Assembly: GCA_964490845.1 (NCBI GenBank) | Contig: CAZBED010000009.1 | Span: 33,931-97,930, forward strand | Length of the DNA stretch: 64,000 nucleotides | Direction of reading: 5' to 3' | Source: JADJSS01 sp964490845 | Lineage (GTDB): Bacteria > Bacteroidota > Bacteroidia > Chitinophagales > JADIYW01 | Shown: positions 56,510 through 63,999 of the stretch, piece after piece | Numbering within the stretch: the first letter of the stretch is position 1 | Layout of the letters: every line of letters begins with the position of its first letter | Program-made: the position numbers and the translations under genes | The notes under the pieces: generated by a model | What the model saw: the letters and a program-made list of their open reading frames with translations, nothing else | Told to the model about the DNA's origin: nothing | Database searches by the model: none

Positions 56510-58201
56510 ATGAAATTATTTCAATCCTTTAAGTTGTTTTTTATTTTCTTTTTGTTATTCTGTTCTACTTTATGTTTCTCTCAAATATTTGAAAGGGATA
56601 GTATAGTAAAGAGAATCGATAGTGATAGGGTTACCCACATTCTTAGATTAAGAGGTTTTGCTGATGAAATAACTAATAAAACAAAGTTCTTACGACTTGA
56701 GAGTGTAATTAATCCCTTTTATATATTAGATGATTACTATTTTTCAAATCATAAAGATTACTTTCTCCCAAACGTAATTTTTGATAAATGTAGATTTGTT
56801 GATAAATTTAATAATGGTTATGTAAATTGTTATTATCCTCCAGTGCCATTAAGAATATTATCTATTATAAATAGCCAATCAAACGTAAATGTAGAAATAG
56901 GAGGTAATTATAACCCAACAAATGTAGATTCACTTATTATTTCTTATAACTCCTTCAAAAATTTTAGTGTAATTGGGTTTTCAACTAAAACTTTATTTCA
57001 ACTTCTTAGTGATACTGCAAATTCAATTTATATTAATGGATGTCAATTTAAAAACGGTTTGATGTTTGCTAATAATTCATTTAAGGAATTACATTTATCT
57101 AGCTGTATTTTTGAAAAGAATACTTCTTTAACATTGCCAATAAGCACAAATTCAAAACAAAAAATTAATATCTTTTTTACGGATAATAAAATTTTAAATG
57201 GTAGAGTTAGTATTAATTCTTATCAAAATTTAGATACCTTAAATTTAGATGGTAGTTATAATTTGGATGTGTTTGATAAAAACGGAATAGTTGATGCTTT
57301 ATTTTCATCTACATCATACTCTAACATTTCCAAGTTATCTTTTTTTGAGACTTATTTTGGAAATAATGCAAAATTGGCTTTTAGAGTAGATACTGTTGAG
57401 TTTATCAATTGCAGAAATAATCAAAATAGTAAACCTATTGATATTAACCAAAGTTTTAGTTCGTCAAAAACAAATAAACTATCTGATGATAATGTTAATG
57501 AAACAATTAAAATTTGTCTTGTTGGAAGTGATGTTTCTTTATTTAATTTATTTTATTCAAGAAATATTGAGATAATTCCTTTTGAAAGAAATAAAAATGA
57601 TAACAAATATATTGAGCTTAGTGATAAGGAATTAGTAGAGTTAAACATTACTACATTTGAACAAATATTAGAGAAGTTTAAAAATGAAGGACAAAATGAA
57701 AGTTTTAAAAGAATGGATATACAAATTAGGAACTATAAACACGATCATAGAGAAAACGATATAATTGAAACAATTAGTTTTTATTTTGGCAAATACTTCT
57801 GGGAGTTTGGGTATAATAAATTAAGACCTTTTCTATGGTTAATAAGTGCACTTGTTTTCTTTTCAATCATTAATCTTTTTTTATGGGATACTATGTCAAA
57901 AACCTATATCCTAGATCCAGAAAATGTTTCATTTAATATTTACCCTCTTAAAAATTCAAAAAGGAATAATGTATATAAAGTAGTACAAGAATTATTAATT
58001 CAAAAAGGTTTATTATACTTGTTGAATTATAAAAATTATTTTTGGGCTTTATTTTACACTAGTTCATTATTCTTTTCTATTAATATAAATAGCAATAGAT
58101 TGCACTCCAAGAATAATCCTTTTGGGGTTTTTGTTTATTTATTACAATACTGTTTAGGTTTATTTTTTATTTATTGTTTTATCCACTTAATATTTAATTA
58201 A
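56510..58201 (+). CDS. Exported beta-helix-like protein with C-terminal two-TM, ion-channel-like domain
   Basis: A 563-residue protein, very AT-rich. Signal peptide 1-25. Residues about 80-320 are irregular short strands with recurring Asn and Phe/Leu ladders (IIISYNSFKNFSV, LHLSSCIFEKN), as in beta-helix or pentapeptide-like folds. A helical linker (about 370-410; FEQILEKFKNEGQNESFKRMDIQIRNYKHD) leads to helix 1 (about 440-465), a re-entrant-looking YFWALFYTSSLFFSI, and a final helix (about 540-562). This order mimics pentapeptide-repeat/ion-channel proteins. Function unknown; assignment by architecture only. Its 3' end overlaps that of the ATPase gene by 15 bp, tail to tail. Confidence 0.7.
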   Translation: MKLFQSFKLFFIFFLLFCSTLCFSQIFERDSIVKRIDSDRVTHILRLRGFADEITNKTKFLRLESVINPFYILDDYYFSNHKDYFLPNVIFDKCRFVDKFNNGYVNCYYPPVPLRILSIINSQSNVNVEIGGNYNPTNVDSLIISYNSFKNFSVIGFSTKTLFQLLSDTANSIYINGCQFKNGLMFANNSFKELHLSSCIFEKNTSLTLPISTNSKQKINIFFTDNKILNGRVSINSYQNLDTLNLDGSYNLDVFDKNGIVDALFSSTSYSNISKLSFFETYFGNNAKLAFRVDTVEFINCRNNQNSKPIDINQSFSSSKTNKLSDDNVNETIKICLVGSDVSLFNLFYSRNIEIIPFERNKNDNKYIELSDKELVELNITTFEQILEKFKNEGQNESFKRMDIQIRNYKHDHRENDIIETISFYFGKYFWEFGYNKLRPFLWLISALVFFSIINLFLWDTMSKTYILDPENVSFNIYPLKNSKRNNVYKVVQELLIQKGLLYLLNYKNYFWALFYTSSLFFSININSNRLHSKNNPFGVFVYLLQYCLGLFFIYCFIHLIFN

Positions 58202-59377
58202 TCCATTCAGTATTACTGAACTAAACGGTTTACTAGGAATCCCATCAATCATCAATGTAAGATAAATATACCTATTTGGTAATTGCATAAAATCTGTATC
58301 ACTAAAATACGGCTTCATTTCTTTTGCCCATATACTTGCATCATGGTGTCCAACACGGAAGATAATTTTTGTCCCAACATTTCCAATGACAGCATGTTCA
58401 ATATCTTTATCTAATTGCTGCATATATTGATGTGCTAAGATCATTCCAATTTTAAACTTACGTAGCTCAGAAAGCATATTCACAAGTGAAAGGGTAGTGT
58501 AGTTGTGGAACTCATCTAAGTATACAAAGAAGGGTTTTCTTTCTTCCTCTGGTGTATCTACTCTTGAAAAAGCAGATGAACTAACAGCTGTAACAAGTAG
58601 CGCACCAAGTATGTGTGATACGTCAGCACCAAGATGTCCTTTACTTAGATTTACCAATAGAATCTTATTGTTATCCATAATACTACGTACTGAGATATTT
58701 TCAGTATTCTCTATTAAAATCCTACGAACAACCGGATATGCCAAAAAACTACCCACTTTGTTCATAATAGGCATTAAGTCATATGGCATATATTTAGGGA
58801 ATTCTTTTAACCAAAAATCTTTTACCGATTCACTCTCAATATATCGGATAGCAGAACTTCTATAAGATTTATCTAGTAACATATCTAAGATATTCTGAAA
58901 GTTTGCTTGTGGCTGATCTAGTAATGCTAGTAAGGTGTAACGTAAAATATGTTCGAGTTTTACACCCCAGGCATCTTCCCAAAGTTTTTTTAAAATGTCT
59001 AAAATTCCAGATGCTACTAATGCACGTTTCTCATAGGATACTTTACGGAGTGGATTATACCCAAAGTTACAGTTGATATCAGTTGCATCAAAATATACTA
59101 ACCTGTGTTTTTCAGATTCAGGAATCTGTTGTAATACTTGTTGAATTAAATCCCCGTGTGGTTCAATAAGACAACATCCTCGATTAAAAAAAATATCCTG
59201 TTGAATAAGTGTTTTAATCAGCGTAGATTTACCTACGCCTGTTTGCCCTAATAAATACATGTGTAATAGTCGGTCGTGTTGATTAATGCCAAAAACACGA
59301 TTTTCATTTCGAAAATTAGAGTATGCAAAATATGAGATATTTGGGTTGAAAAGATACTGCATATAAACAGTATTCAT
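58187..59377 (-). CDS. TraG/TraD- or HerA-like ATPase (T4SS DNA-binding domain)
   Basis: A 396-residue P-loop ATPase. Walker A GQTGVGKST (44-52), an HGDLIQQVL segment (74-82), Walker B FFVYLDEFHN with Asp288-Glu289, then a Gln-rich sensor region LAHQYMQQLDKDI. This matches type IV secretion coupling-protein/TraM-recognition families of the HerA/FtsK superfamily. No N-terminal transmembrane helices are present, so it is not a full coupling protein. No relaxase or other transfer gene is in the window. It could pump DNA for transfer, or work in a defence complex. Confidence 0.82.
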   Translation of the reverse strand: MNTVYMQYLFNPNISYFAYSNFRNENRVFGINQHDRLLHMYLLGQTGVGKSTLIKTLIQQDIFFNRGCCLIEPHGDLIQQVLQQIPESEKHRLVYFDATDINCNFGYNPLRKVSYEKRALVASGILDILKKLWEDAWGVKLEHILRYTLLALLDQPQANFQNILDMLLDKSYRSSAIRYIESESVKDFWLKEFPKYMPYDLMPIMNKVGSFLAYPVVRRILIENTENISVRSIMDNNKILLVNLSKGHLGADVSHILGALLVTAVSSSAFSRVDTPEEERKPFFVYLDEFHNYTTLSLVNMLSELRKFKIGMILAHQYMQQLDKDIEHAVIGNVGTKIIFRVGHHDASIWAKEMKPYFSDTDFMQLPNRYIYLTLMIDGIPSKPFSSVILNGLIKY

Positions 59378-59469
59378 AAGATTTAGTTACTGCGTAGTAT
59401 GGTTAAATTGCACACAAGAATTTAGAAAGATATAAATATTGTTGCATATTTTGTAAATCTGATATAATT

Positions 59470-59487
59470 GTCAATACGAAAATTGAC
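59470..59487. promoter_or_regulatory. Inverted repeat in a divergent promoter region
   Basis: GTCAAT (59470-59475) and ATTGAC (59482-59487) with a 6-bp spacer, between the divergent ATPase gene and the gene at 59543. Size and position fit a dimeric regulator site. Confidence 0.4.
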
Positions 59488-59542
59488 GAATATACAATAA
59501 AAATATAGTTAATCTTCCATTATTTATTTAATATACTTTATT

Positions 59543-60298
59543 ATGAAACGTATTTACTGGATTTTATTTTTACTAGCAGTGGTCTTAATTGCATTTATCT
59601 CTGTAATCAAACTTAAAAAACATACCCCAACAGAAATTGTAAACTTAAAAGAAAATATTAGCAGTAATATTGAAGCGTCAACTTTATCAAGTAAGCCAAC
59701 TGTTAATAATATATCTTTACAACATCCATCTAATCAGGATAATAATACAAATTTAATCGCAAGTAATAATAAGATACCTACTCAAGTTACACCTACTCAA
59801 GGTAAAGTAAACAATACGCAAGTTGAATTAGAAAGTTCAAATACTGTACCGTTACAATCAGGAACTGTATGTCACATCACTTTTCCAAGCGATTACCAAC
59901 CTTCAACAGTTAGACTAACTACAAATGGAGGTAATTGGTTGCCTTTTATTACGATGGATCTTGATAAAGGGTGTTGGAGTATTAACCAAATCAGTATAGA
60001 TTCATCTATATCAAGCCAAACGGGATATCTTTCTAATTTCGGAGTTTGGAGAAATAAAACTAATGGTCTTTGTAGTATCGGATTAAATAACAATATAGAT
60101 AGTGCTAATATTCCTATTAATCAAAATAAGGGTACATGTAGGCAATATAATCATCCTGATAGGTGGTATATTCAAGCGGATGTAGCAAATGTTCCAGAAG
60201 GTACAAAACTCGGAATTTGTATAAAATCCGTAGAATCAAGCAATCCAATAACAATAGTCGGTATCCCATATTGTAGCGATTTAAGAACAGTACAATAG
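59543..60298 (+). CDS. Membrane-anchored protein of unknown function
   Basis: A 251-residue protein. One N-terminal transmembrane helix (about 5-23), then a low-complexity Asn/Thr/Ser/Gln-rich linker (about 35-105), then a compact domain (about 110-250) with Cys at six positions and Trp-rich segments (GGNWLPF, GCWSINQ). The even Cys number after the helix suggests disulfides in an extracytoplasmic domain (inference). Divergent from the ATPase gene. I do not recognise a family. Confidence 0.6.
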   Translation: MKRIYWILFLLAVVLIAFISVIKLKKHTPTEIVNLKENISSNIEASTLSSKPTVNNISLQHPSNQDNNTNLIASNNKIPTQVTPTQGKVNNTQVELESSNTVPLQSGTVCHITFPSDYQPSTVRLTTNGGNWLPFITMDLDKGCWSINQISIDSSISSQTGYLSNFGVWRNKTNGLCSIGLNNNIDSANIPINQNKGTCRQYNHPDRWYIQADVANVPEGTKLGICIKSVESSNPITIVGIPYCSDLRTVQ

Positions 60299-60389
60299 AT
60301 TAGTATATTGCCAAAATATTTTAACATTTTATTATAACGCCAATGAATTGAAATTGGTTATGGTTGTATATTTATTGTAAATTAGAATC

Positions 60390-61544
60390 ATGGTAAATTT
60401 TTTAAATATGCTTAGTAACCCCCAGTTTAACTTCCTTTCTTTTTATGAAGTAATGCGGGATTTTAGAAAGGGTGGATTAAATCCAGGTAACTTTGAAGAC
60501 TTTATTAATACCATTAAAGAACTGCCACCTCATCAATATAGAAGACTAAATGATTATGAGGTATTCGATAAGTTCAAATTAAACGATGTAAATGAGCAAG
60601 ATTTTAAGGTCATTCTCCGTGAGGTTTTTAAAAGAACACAGAAAAATCACAAGCAATGTTGGCATCCACATGCATCATCTGCAACTTGCAATATAGACGA
60701 GTCAGGTGAAATTATCATTAGTGCTGCGCATTCTATTCAAAATAATAAGATTTTGAAGGCTATTTCGGAAGATGGTAATGTCATGGGATATTATTTTGAG
60801 AATGAAGGTTTTGAAGGAAAACTGGAACATAAAAATGTTGCATCGATTTTTTGGGGATTTTGTAATTCACATGATTCAATATTTTACCCAATTGAAACAT
60901 CACCTTATTCAGGCACTGAGGAACAACACTTCTTGTTTGCGTATCGTGGATTTGTTGTAGCTTCTCACAAAAAACTAGAAGGTTCAGCTATATTTAATTA
61001 CGGAGAACAGTCTGAACATGATATTAAAGAAAATAAAAAAATCTTTGATGATGCGATTCTTACTAAGAATTATTCCATAATAAAAACTGAAGTAATTGAG
61101 TTGCCTGCATTTTATCCTATTGCAGCATCTTCATCATTTTATCTTGATTATGACTTTGAGGGAAATAAGATACCTCACTCAGATGAAAGGATGGAGGACT
61201 TGTTTATTACTCTTTTACCATCAGAAAATAGAACTTATTTTTTAATAAGTTATTTTACTTGTGATGAACACTTATACAAGAATTTAGCCGATCAATTAAG
61301 AAATCGGCAAAACCTAAAATCTGATATTACAATACTATTAGCTGCTCATGTAGAGAATATTTATTTTAATCCTATTTATTATAAAACTTTTATTGAGCAA
61401 TACGAAAAAAAGTTAGAGTTAATTTTATTCCAATCTCAATTAGATGTTGGAATTATTAGTGATGATGATATTACGATTGTTGATTCTCTGACACCACCTG
61501 ACTATCTTAGTAATAAATATGGTGTAAATTTCTTTGGATATTAA
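60390..61544 (+). CDS. Unrecognised protein with a CxH...C...H...CxxH metal-site pattern
   Basis: A 384-residue soluble protein without signal or membrane segments. Residues 90-162 carry C90-W-H92, C100, AHS (His114), then a GDGNV-like loop and FCNSHD (Cys158, His161, Asp162) ending in FYPIE. The spacing suggests a zinc-binding treble-clef/HNH-like domain of a type found in hypothetical proteins of mobile elements and defence islands (from memory, not searched). The C-terminal 200 residues are alpha/beta with no motif. It stands alone between two intergenic gaps. Confidence 0.6.
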   Translation: MVNFLNMLSNPQFNFLSFYEVMRDFRKGGLNPGNFEDFINTIKELPPHQYRRLNDYEVFDKFKLNDVNEQDFKVILREVFKRTQKNHKQCWHPHASSATCNIDESGEIIISAAHSIQNNKILKAISEDGNVMGYYFENEGFEGKLEHKNVASIFWGFCNSHDSIFYPIETSPYSGTEEQHFLFAYRGFVVASHKKLEGSAIFNYGEQSEHDIKENKKIFDDAILTKNYSIIKTEVIELPAFYPIAASSSFYLDYDFEGNKIPHSDERMEDLFITLLPSENRTYFLISYFTCDEHLYKNLADQLRNRQNLKSDITILLAAHVENIYFNPIYYKTFIEQYEKKLELILFQSQLDVGIISDDDITIVDSLTPPDYLSNKYGVNFFGY

Positions 61545-61562
61545 GATTAAGAAAATGTCCAC

Positions 61563-61744
61563 TTGCAATTTATATACCCTATATTTTTAAACTTGCAATC
61601 TGTAGAATTGATTTTATAAGTTCTTCGAGATTGAAATTTGCAATATCTGTAAATAGTCTACCCTACTCAACTTTTAGAGATAGGAAGTTAATATTTTTAA
61701 GTTTGTAATAATCATATCAAGATTTTCATTTGTGAGTTTGTAAT
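61563..61744. repeat. Five TTGYAAT direct repeats in a 556-bp AT-rich gap
   Basis: TTGCAAT at 61563, 61593 and 61638, then TTGTAAT at 61703 and 61738, each in an (A/G)CTTGCAAT or AGTTTGTAAT context. Spacing is irregular (30-65 bp). The rest of 61545-62036 has no ORF of useful length and nothing else I recognise. Confidence 0.4.
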
Positions 61745-62036
61745 GATATTAATTTCTTTGAATCTTTAATATTTCGGTTATCTAAGTTCTAACTATTTTT
61801 GACAATGACCAGCATAACGTAATTGATTTATTTTAAGCAAGTTACGATAAGGCTGATATGATACTTAATTAAAGAAGTTTCAATAAAGAGATATAGAACC
61901 GGTAAATCACAATCTACTTTAAATCAAATAGTTGTATGTGTAATTGATGTAATTACCCTTAGAGATTGTTATAAAAAAATTAAAAAGTGAGAAAAAATGT
62001 TGCTAATTTGATTAATAGTACTAAATTTGACAAGAA

Positions 62037-62105
62037 TTCACTTATAAGTGAACTAAAAAGCAAAAAAGAATGTTAACTTCATTAGACTTGTTATTTATAA
62101 GTGAA
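62037..62105 (+). promoter_or_regulatory. Candidate operator of the TAC module: 16-bp palindrome plus half-site
   Basis: Perfect palindrome TTCACTTATAAGTGAA at 62037-62052. Its right half TTATAAGTGAA recurs at 62095-62105, 53 bp further (about five helical turns), spanning the GTG start of the toxin gene. This is what autoregulation by the XRE antitoxin would need. Confidence 0.55.
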
Positions 62106-62595
62106 TTACGAGATAGTAGAAATAGAGGAATTGTCAGGGGAAATGGCTGGTGTGTATTCTATAATACTAGAAAATGATAATCTAACTTTATTCGATGATT
62201 TTATCGCAAATTTTCAAACAAACCATAAAAAAGAGATATTAAATATTTTAAGTACGTTGAGGGGGATAGGTCAGAAATTCGGAGCGAGAGAGCAGTTCTT
62301 TAAATTACATGAAGGATTACCAGGTGATGGGGTTGCGTGTTTATTTGATTCACCAAATAAAAAACTGCGACTCTTTTGTGTAAGGTGGGGGTCAGATTTA
62401 ATTCTCCTAGGCAATGGAGGACTCAAAACTACTGATTCTTGGCAACAAGATCCATCTCTGGAAAAACATGCAAATACAATGATACAAGTTTCAAAAGATA
62501 TAACTGAAAGATTGAAAACTAAAGAGATTAATTTTTCAGCTAATAGGACAAAATTTATAGGGAATTTAAATTTTATAGAAGATGGAAACGAATAA
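62101..62595 (+). CDS. RelE/HigB-like toxin of a toxin-antitoxin-chaperone module
   Basis: A 164-residue protein. Residues 60-110 (GAREQFFKLHEGLPGDGVACLF, then LRLFCVRWGSDLILLGNGGLK) have the strand-Arg-strand core of RelE/HigB-type ribosome-dependent mRNases and match, from memory, a Bacteroidota toxin family whose N-terminus also begins YEIVEIxELSG. That supports the GTG start at 62101; an ATG at 62143 after AGGGGA is the alternative. It overlaps the XRE gene by 14 bp, toxin first, as in higBA. mRNA cleavage is inferred, not shown. Confidence 0.72.
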   Translation: MNYEIVEIEELSGEMAGVYSIILENDNLTLFDDFIANFQTNHKKEILNILSTLRGIGQKFGAREQFFKLHEGLPGDGVACLFDSPNKKLRLFCVRWGSDLILLGNGGLKTTDSWQQDPSLEKHANTMIQVSKDITERLKTKEINFSANRTKFIGNLNFIEDGNE

Positions 62596-63073
62596 GGCAA
62601 GAAAGTACAATAGTAATCTTATTAAACAATTATTAGAAGAAATTACACCTCTTGAAAAATTAAAAACGGAGAATAAAATGAGAATCGCCGTTCATCTTGA
62701 TGAATATATAAAAGCGAGAGGTAATCAAGTTTCCTTTGCAAAAGAAGTTGGGAAACAAAAGTCTGTAATTTCTAAATGGCTAAGTGGCTTTAACGATTTT
62801 ACTATAGATACCTTGACTGAAATTTCTTATGCTTTAGGAATTGATTTTAGTGAGTTAACCAAGCCGACTCCTCAAGAAGTAATTAAGGAAACAAGAGTGG
62901 TTGCCGATCAACCGGCAATGACTATTCATACTATTACTGTTTACAATGTACTAGATCGAGATAATCGAGATCATCGAGATTCAGAAAGAATTACATTACA
63001 AGGATTAGGCAGCCTCAATGGCTGTCTTTTTGGTAATATGAGCCATAGTGCTTGTAAATCTCAATACAATTAA
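62582..63073 (+). CDS. XRE/HigA-like antitoxin with C-terminal extension
   Basis: A 163-residue protein. HTH_3-type DNA-binding domain at about 38-92 (QVSFAKEVGKQKSVISKWLSG). A tail of about 68 residues follows, containing hydrophobic PAMTIHTITVYNVL and an RDx tripeptide ladder (about 126-133). In TAC antitoxins such an extension is the chaperone-addiction (ChAD) segment that makes the antitoxin depend on SecB-like protein. It would bind its own operator. Start overlaps the toxin stop; the chaperone gene starts 9 bp after its end. Confidence 0.78.
   Translation: METNKARKYNSNLIKQLLEEITPLEKLKTENKMRIAVHLDEYIKARGNQVSFAKEVGKQKSVISKWLSGFNDFTIDTLTEISYALGIDFSELTKPTPQEVIKETRVVADQPAMTIHTITVYNVLDRDNRDHRDSERITLQGLGSLNGCLFGNMSHSACKSQYN
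62955..62981 (+). repeat. Three tandem 9-bp units in the antitoxin tail
   Basis: ATCGAGATA, ATCGAGATC and ATCGAGATT in frame, encoding the repeated R-D pattern DRDNRDHRDS. The length in codons could change by slippage without shifting frame. Confidence 0.65.
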
Positions 63074-63082
63074 TAATATAAA

Positions 63083-63559
63083 ATGAGCTTAGAAAAAAAT
63101 AAAGATAATTTATCTACAGGAATTAAAATCAGATTTATTGAATTACTAAACCATACTTTAGTACTTCCAGAAACTCTAGATGCGAATACAATTACCTATA
63201 CTTTCGATATTTCAGCCGAATTAAAAGCTGATAAGGAGAATAAATTAGTTTTTGTTATCGTTACAATAGAAATATTTAATGAAGGAAAAGTAAATAAATA
63301 CGGATCAATTTGTGTCAGCAGTATTTTTGAGATAGAGAACTTTGATACAGTAGTTGAAATTACACCCGAAGGAAAAATTAATTTACCCGAGCAACTTTTA
63401 GTCATACTTAATTCAGTATCAATCTCAACAACAAGAGGAGTTATGTTTGGTGTCTTTAAAGGGACGTTTTTACATAACGCTATTTTGCCAATAGTAGATC
63501 CGAAAATAATTAAGTCTTTAAACAATGATGCAATTAAAAAATCAGAACAAGAGATTTAA
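63083..63559 (+). CDS. SecB-like chaperone of the TAC module
   Basis: A 158-residue protein with no signal peptide. Four long strands (about 15-110) end with the family-defining SISTTRGVMFGVFKGTFLHN and ILPIVDP, corresponding to the SecB ...RG...L...L.P...P C-terminal block. SecB-like proteins outside Proteobacteria are chiefly TAC components (e.g. Rv1957 of Mycobacterium tuberculosis after higB1-higA1). The gene order here, toxin-antitoxin-chaperone, is the same. It should fold or protect the antitoxin. Confidence 0.75.
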   Translation: MSLEKNKDNLSTGIKIRFIELLNHTLVLPETLDANTITYTFDISAELKADKENKLVFVIVTIEIFNEGKVNKYGSICVSSIFEIENFDTVVEITPEGKINLPEQLLVILNSVSISTTRGVMFGVFKGTFLHNAILPIVDPKIIKSLNNDAIKKSEQEI

Positions 63560-63565
63560 CTCAAA

Positions 63566-63587
63566 AACCTAATTTGCAATTTAGGTT
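63566..63587 (+). terminator. Hairpin after the TAC module
   Basis: 7-bp stem AACCTAA / TTAGGTT with an 8-nt loop (TTTGCAAT), 6 bp after the chaperone stop. The following T run is poor, so termination strength is uncertain. Confidence 0.5.
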
Positions 63588-63618
63588 GCTTTATTGTATG
63601 ATGTCTTTTGTTTACTGT

Positions 63619-63999
63619 TTAGGGATAAGATGCAATTTTTTGAATTTCGAGAATTATGTCATTCCAAAAATCGAGTGTAAATTGTACACTTGTTGCAATC
63701 ATAGATGATTGTTTCCAAAAAATCTTGTCTATGTGCACAGGCTCGAAATTTTGGCTATTTTCGGCCTCAATTTCTCTAAATAACCTTAGTACATAACACT
63801 CTTTGCTGGTTCCAAAAGATTCATTTTTACCATATTCAGGATTTGTATTAAATAACATGTTTAATACATTTTTTTTACCTGTGTAATCACTATTAACCCA
63901 TACTAAATATGGGTTTTCTAGTTTTTTAAATGCCTTATCGATGAGTGTGTCCCCACCCCAAAAAATAGTGCCAGTAATAAATTGAAAACTACTTAAATT
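63619..63999 (-). CDS. C-terminal fragment of an unrecognised protein (start outside window)
   Basis: The frame stays open to the right edge; at least 126 residues are visible. An internal ATG at 63858 would give only 79 residues, but upstream codons in the same frame (FQFITGTIFWGGDTLIDKAF, then LENPYLVWVNSDYTGKK) read like protein, so the gene continues beyond the window. Rich in Phe, Trp, Asn and Lys. No family recognised. It converges on the TAC module. Confidence 0.5.
   Translation of the reverse strand, partial: NLSSFQFITGTIFWGGDTLIDKAFKKLENPYLVWVNSDYTGKKNVLNMLFNTNPEYGKNESFGTSKECYVLRLFREIEAENSQNFEPVHIDKIFWKQSSMIATSVQFTLDFWNDIILEIQKIASYP

Noticed and set aside
58187..59377. A full conjugative coupling protein (VirD4)
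   Set aside because: N-terminal membrane helices are missing and no relaxase or mating-pair genes are visible in the window.
61563..61744. Repeats in the long gap as a CRISPR array
   Set aside because: The repeated unit is only 7-10 bp, the spacing is irregular (30-65 bp), and no cas genes are present.
62582..63073. A simple two-gene higBA pair with an unrelated third gene
   Set aside because: The third gene is only 9 bp away, has SecB-like C-terminal motifs, and the antitoxin has the extra tail expected in TAC modules.
63083..63559. A housekeeping SecB for general protein export
   Set aside because: Bacteroidota generally lack classical SecB, and the gene sits in a toxin-antitoxin operon on an island.
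63619..63858. A complete 79-residue gene starting at the ATG at 63858
   Set aside because: The same frame is open and protein-like to the right edge, so this is the C-terminal part of a longer gene.
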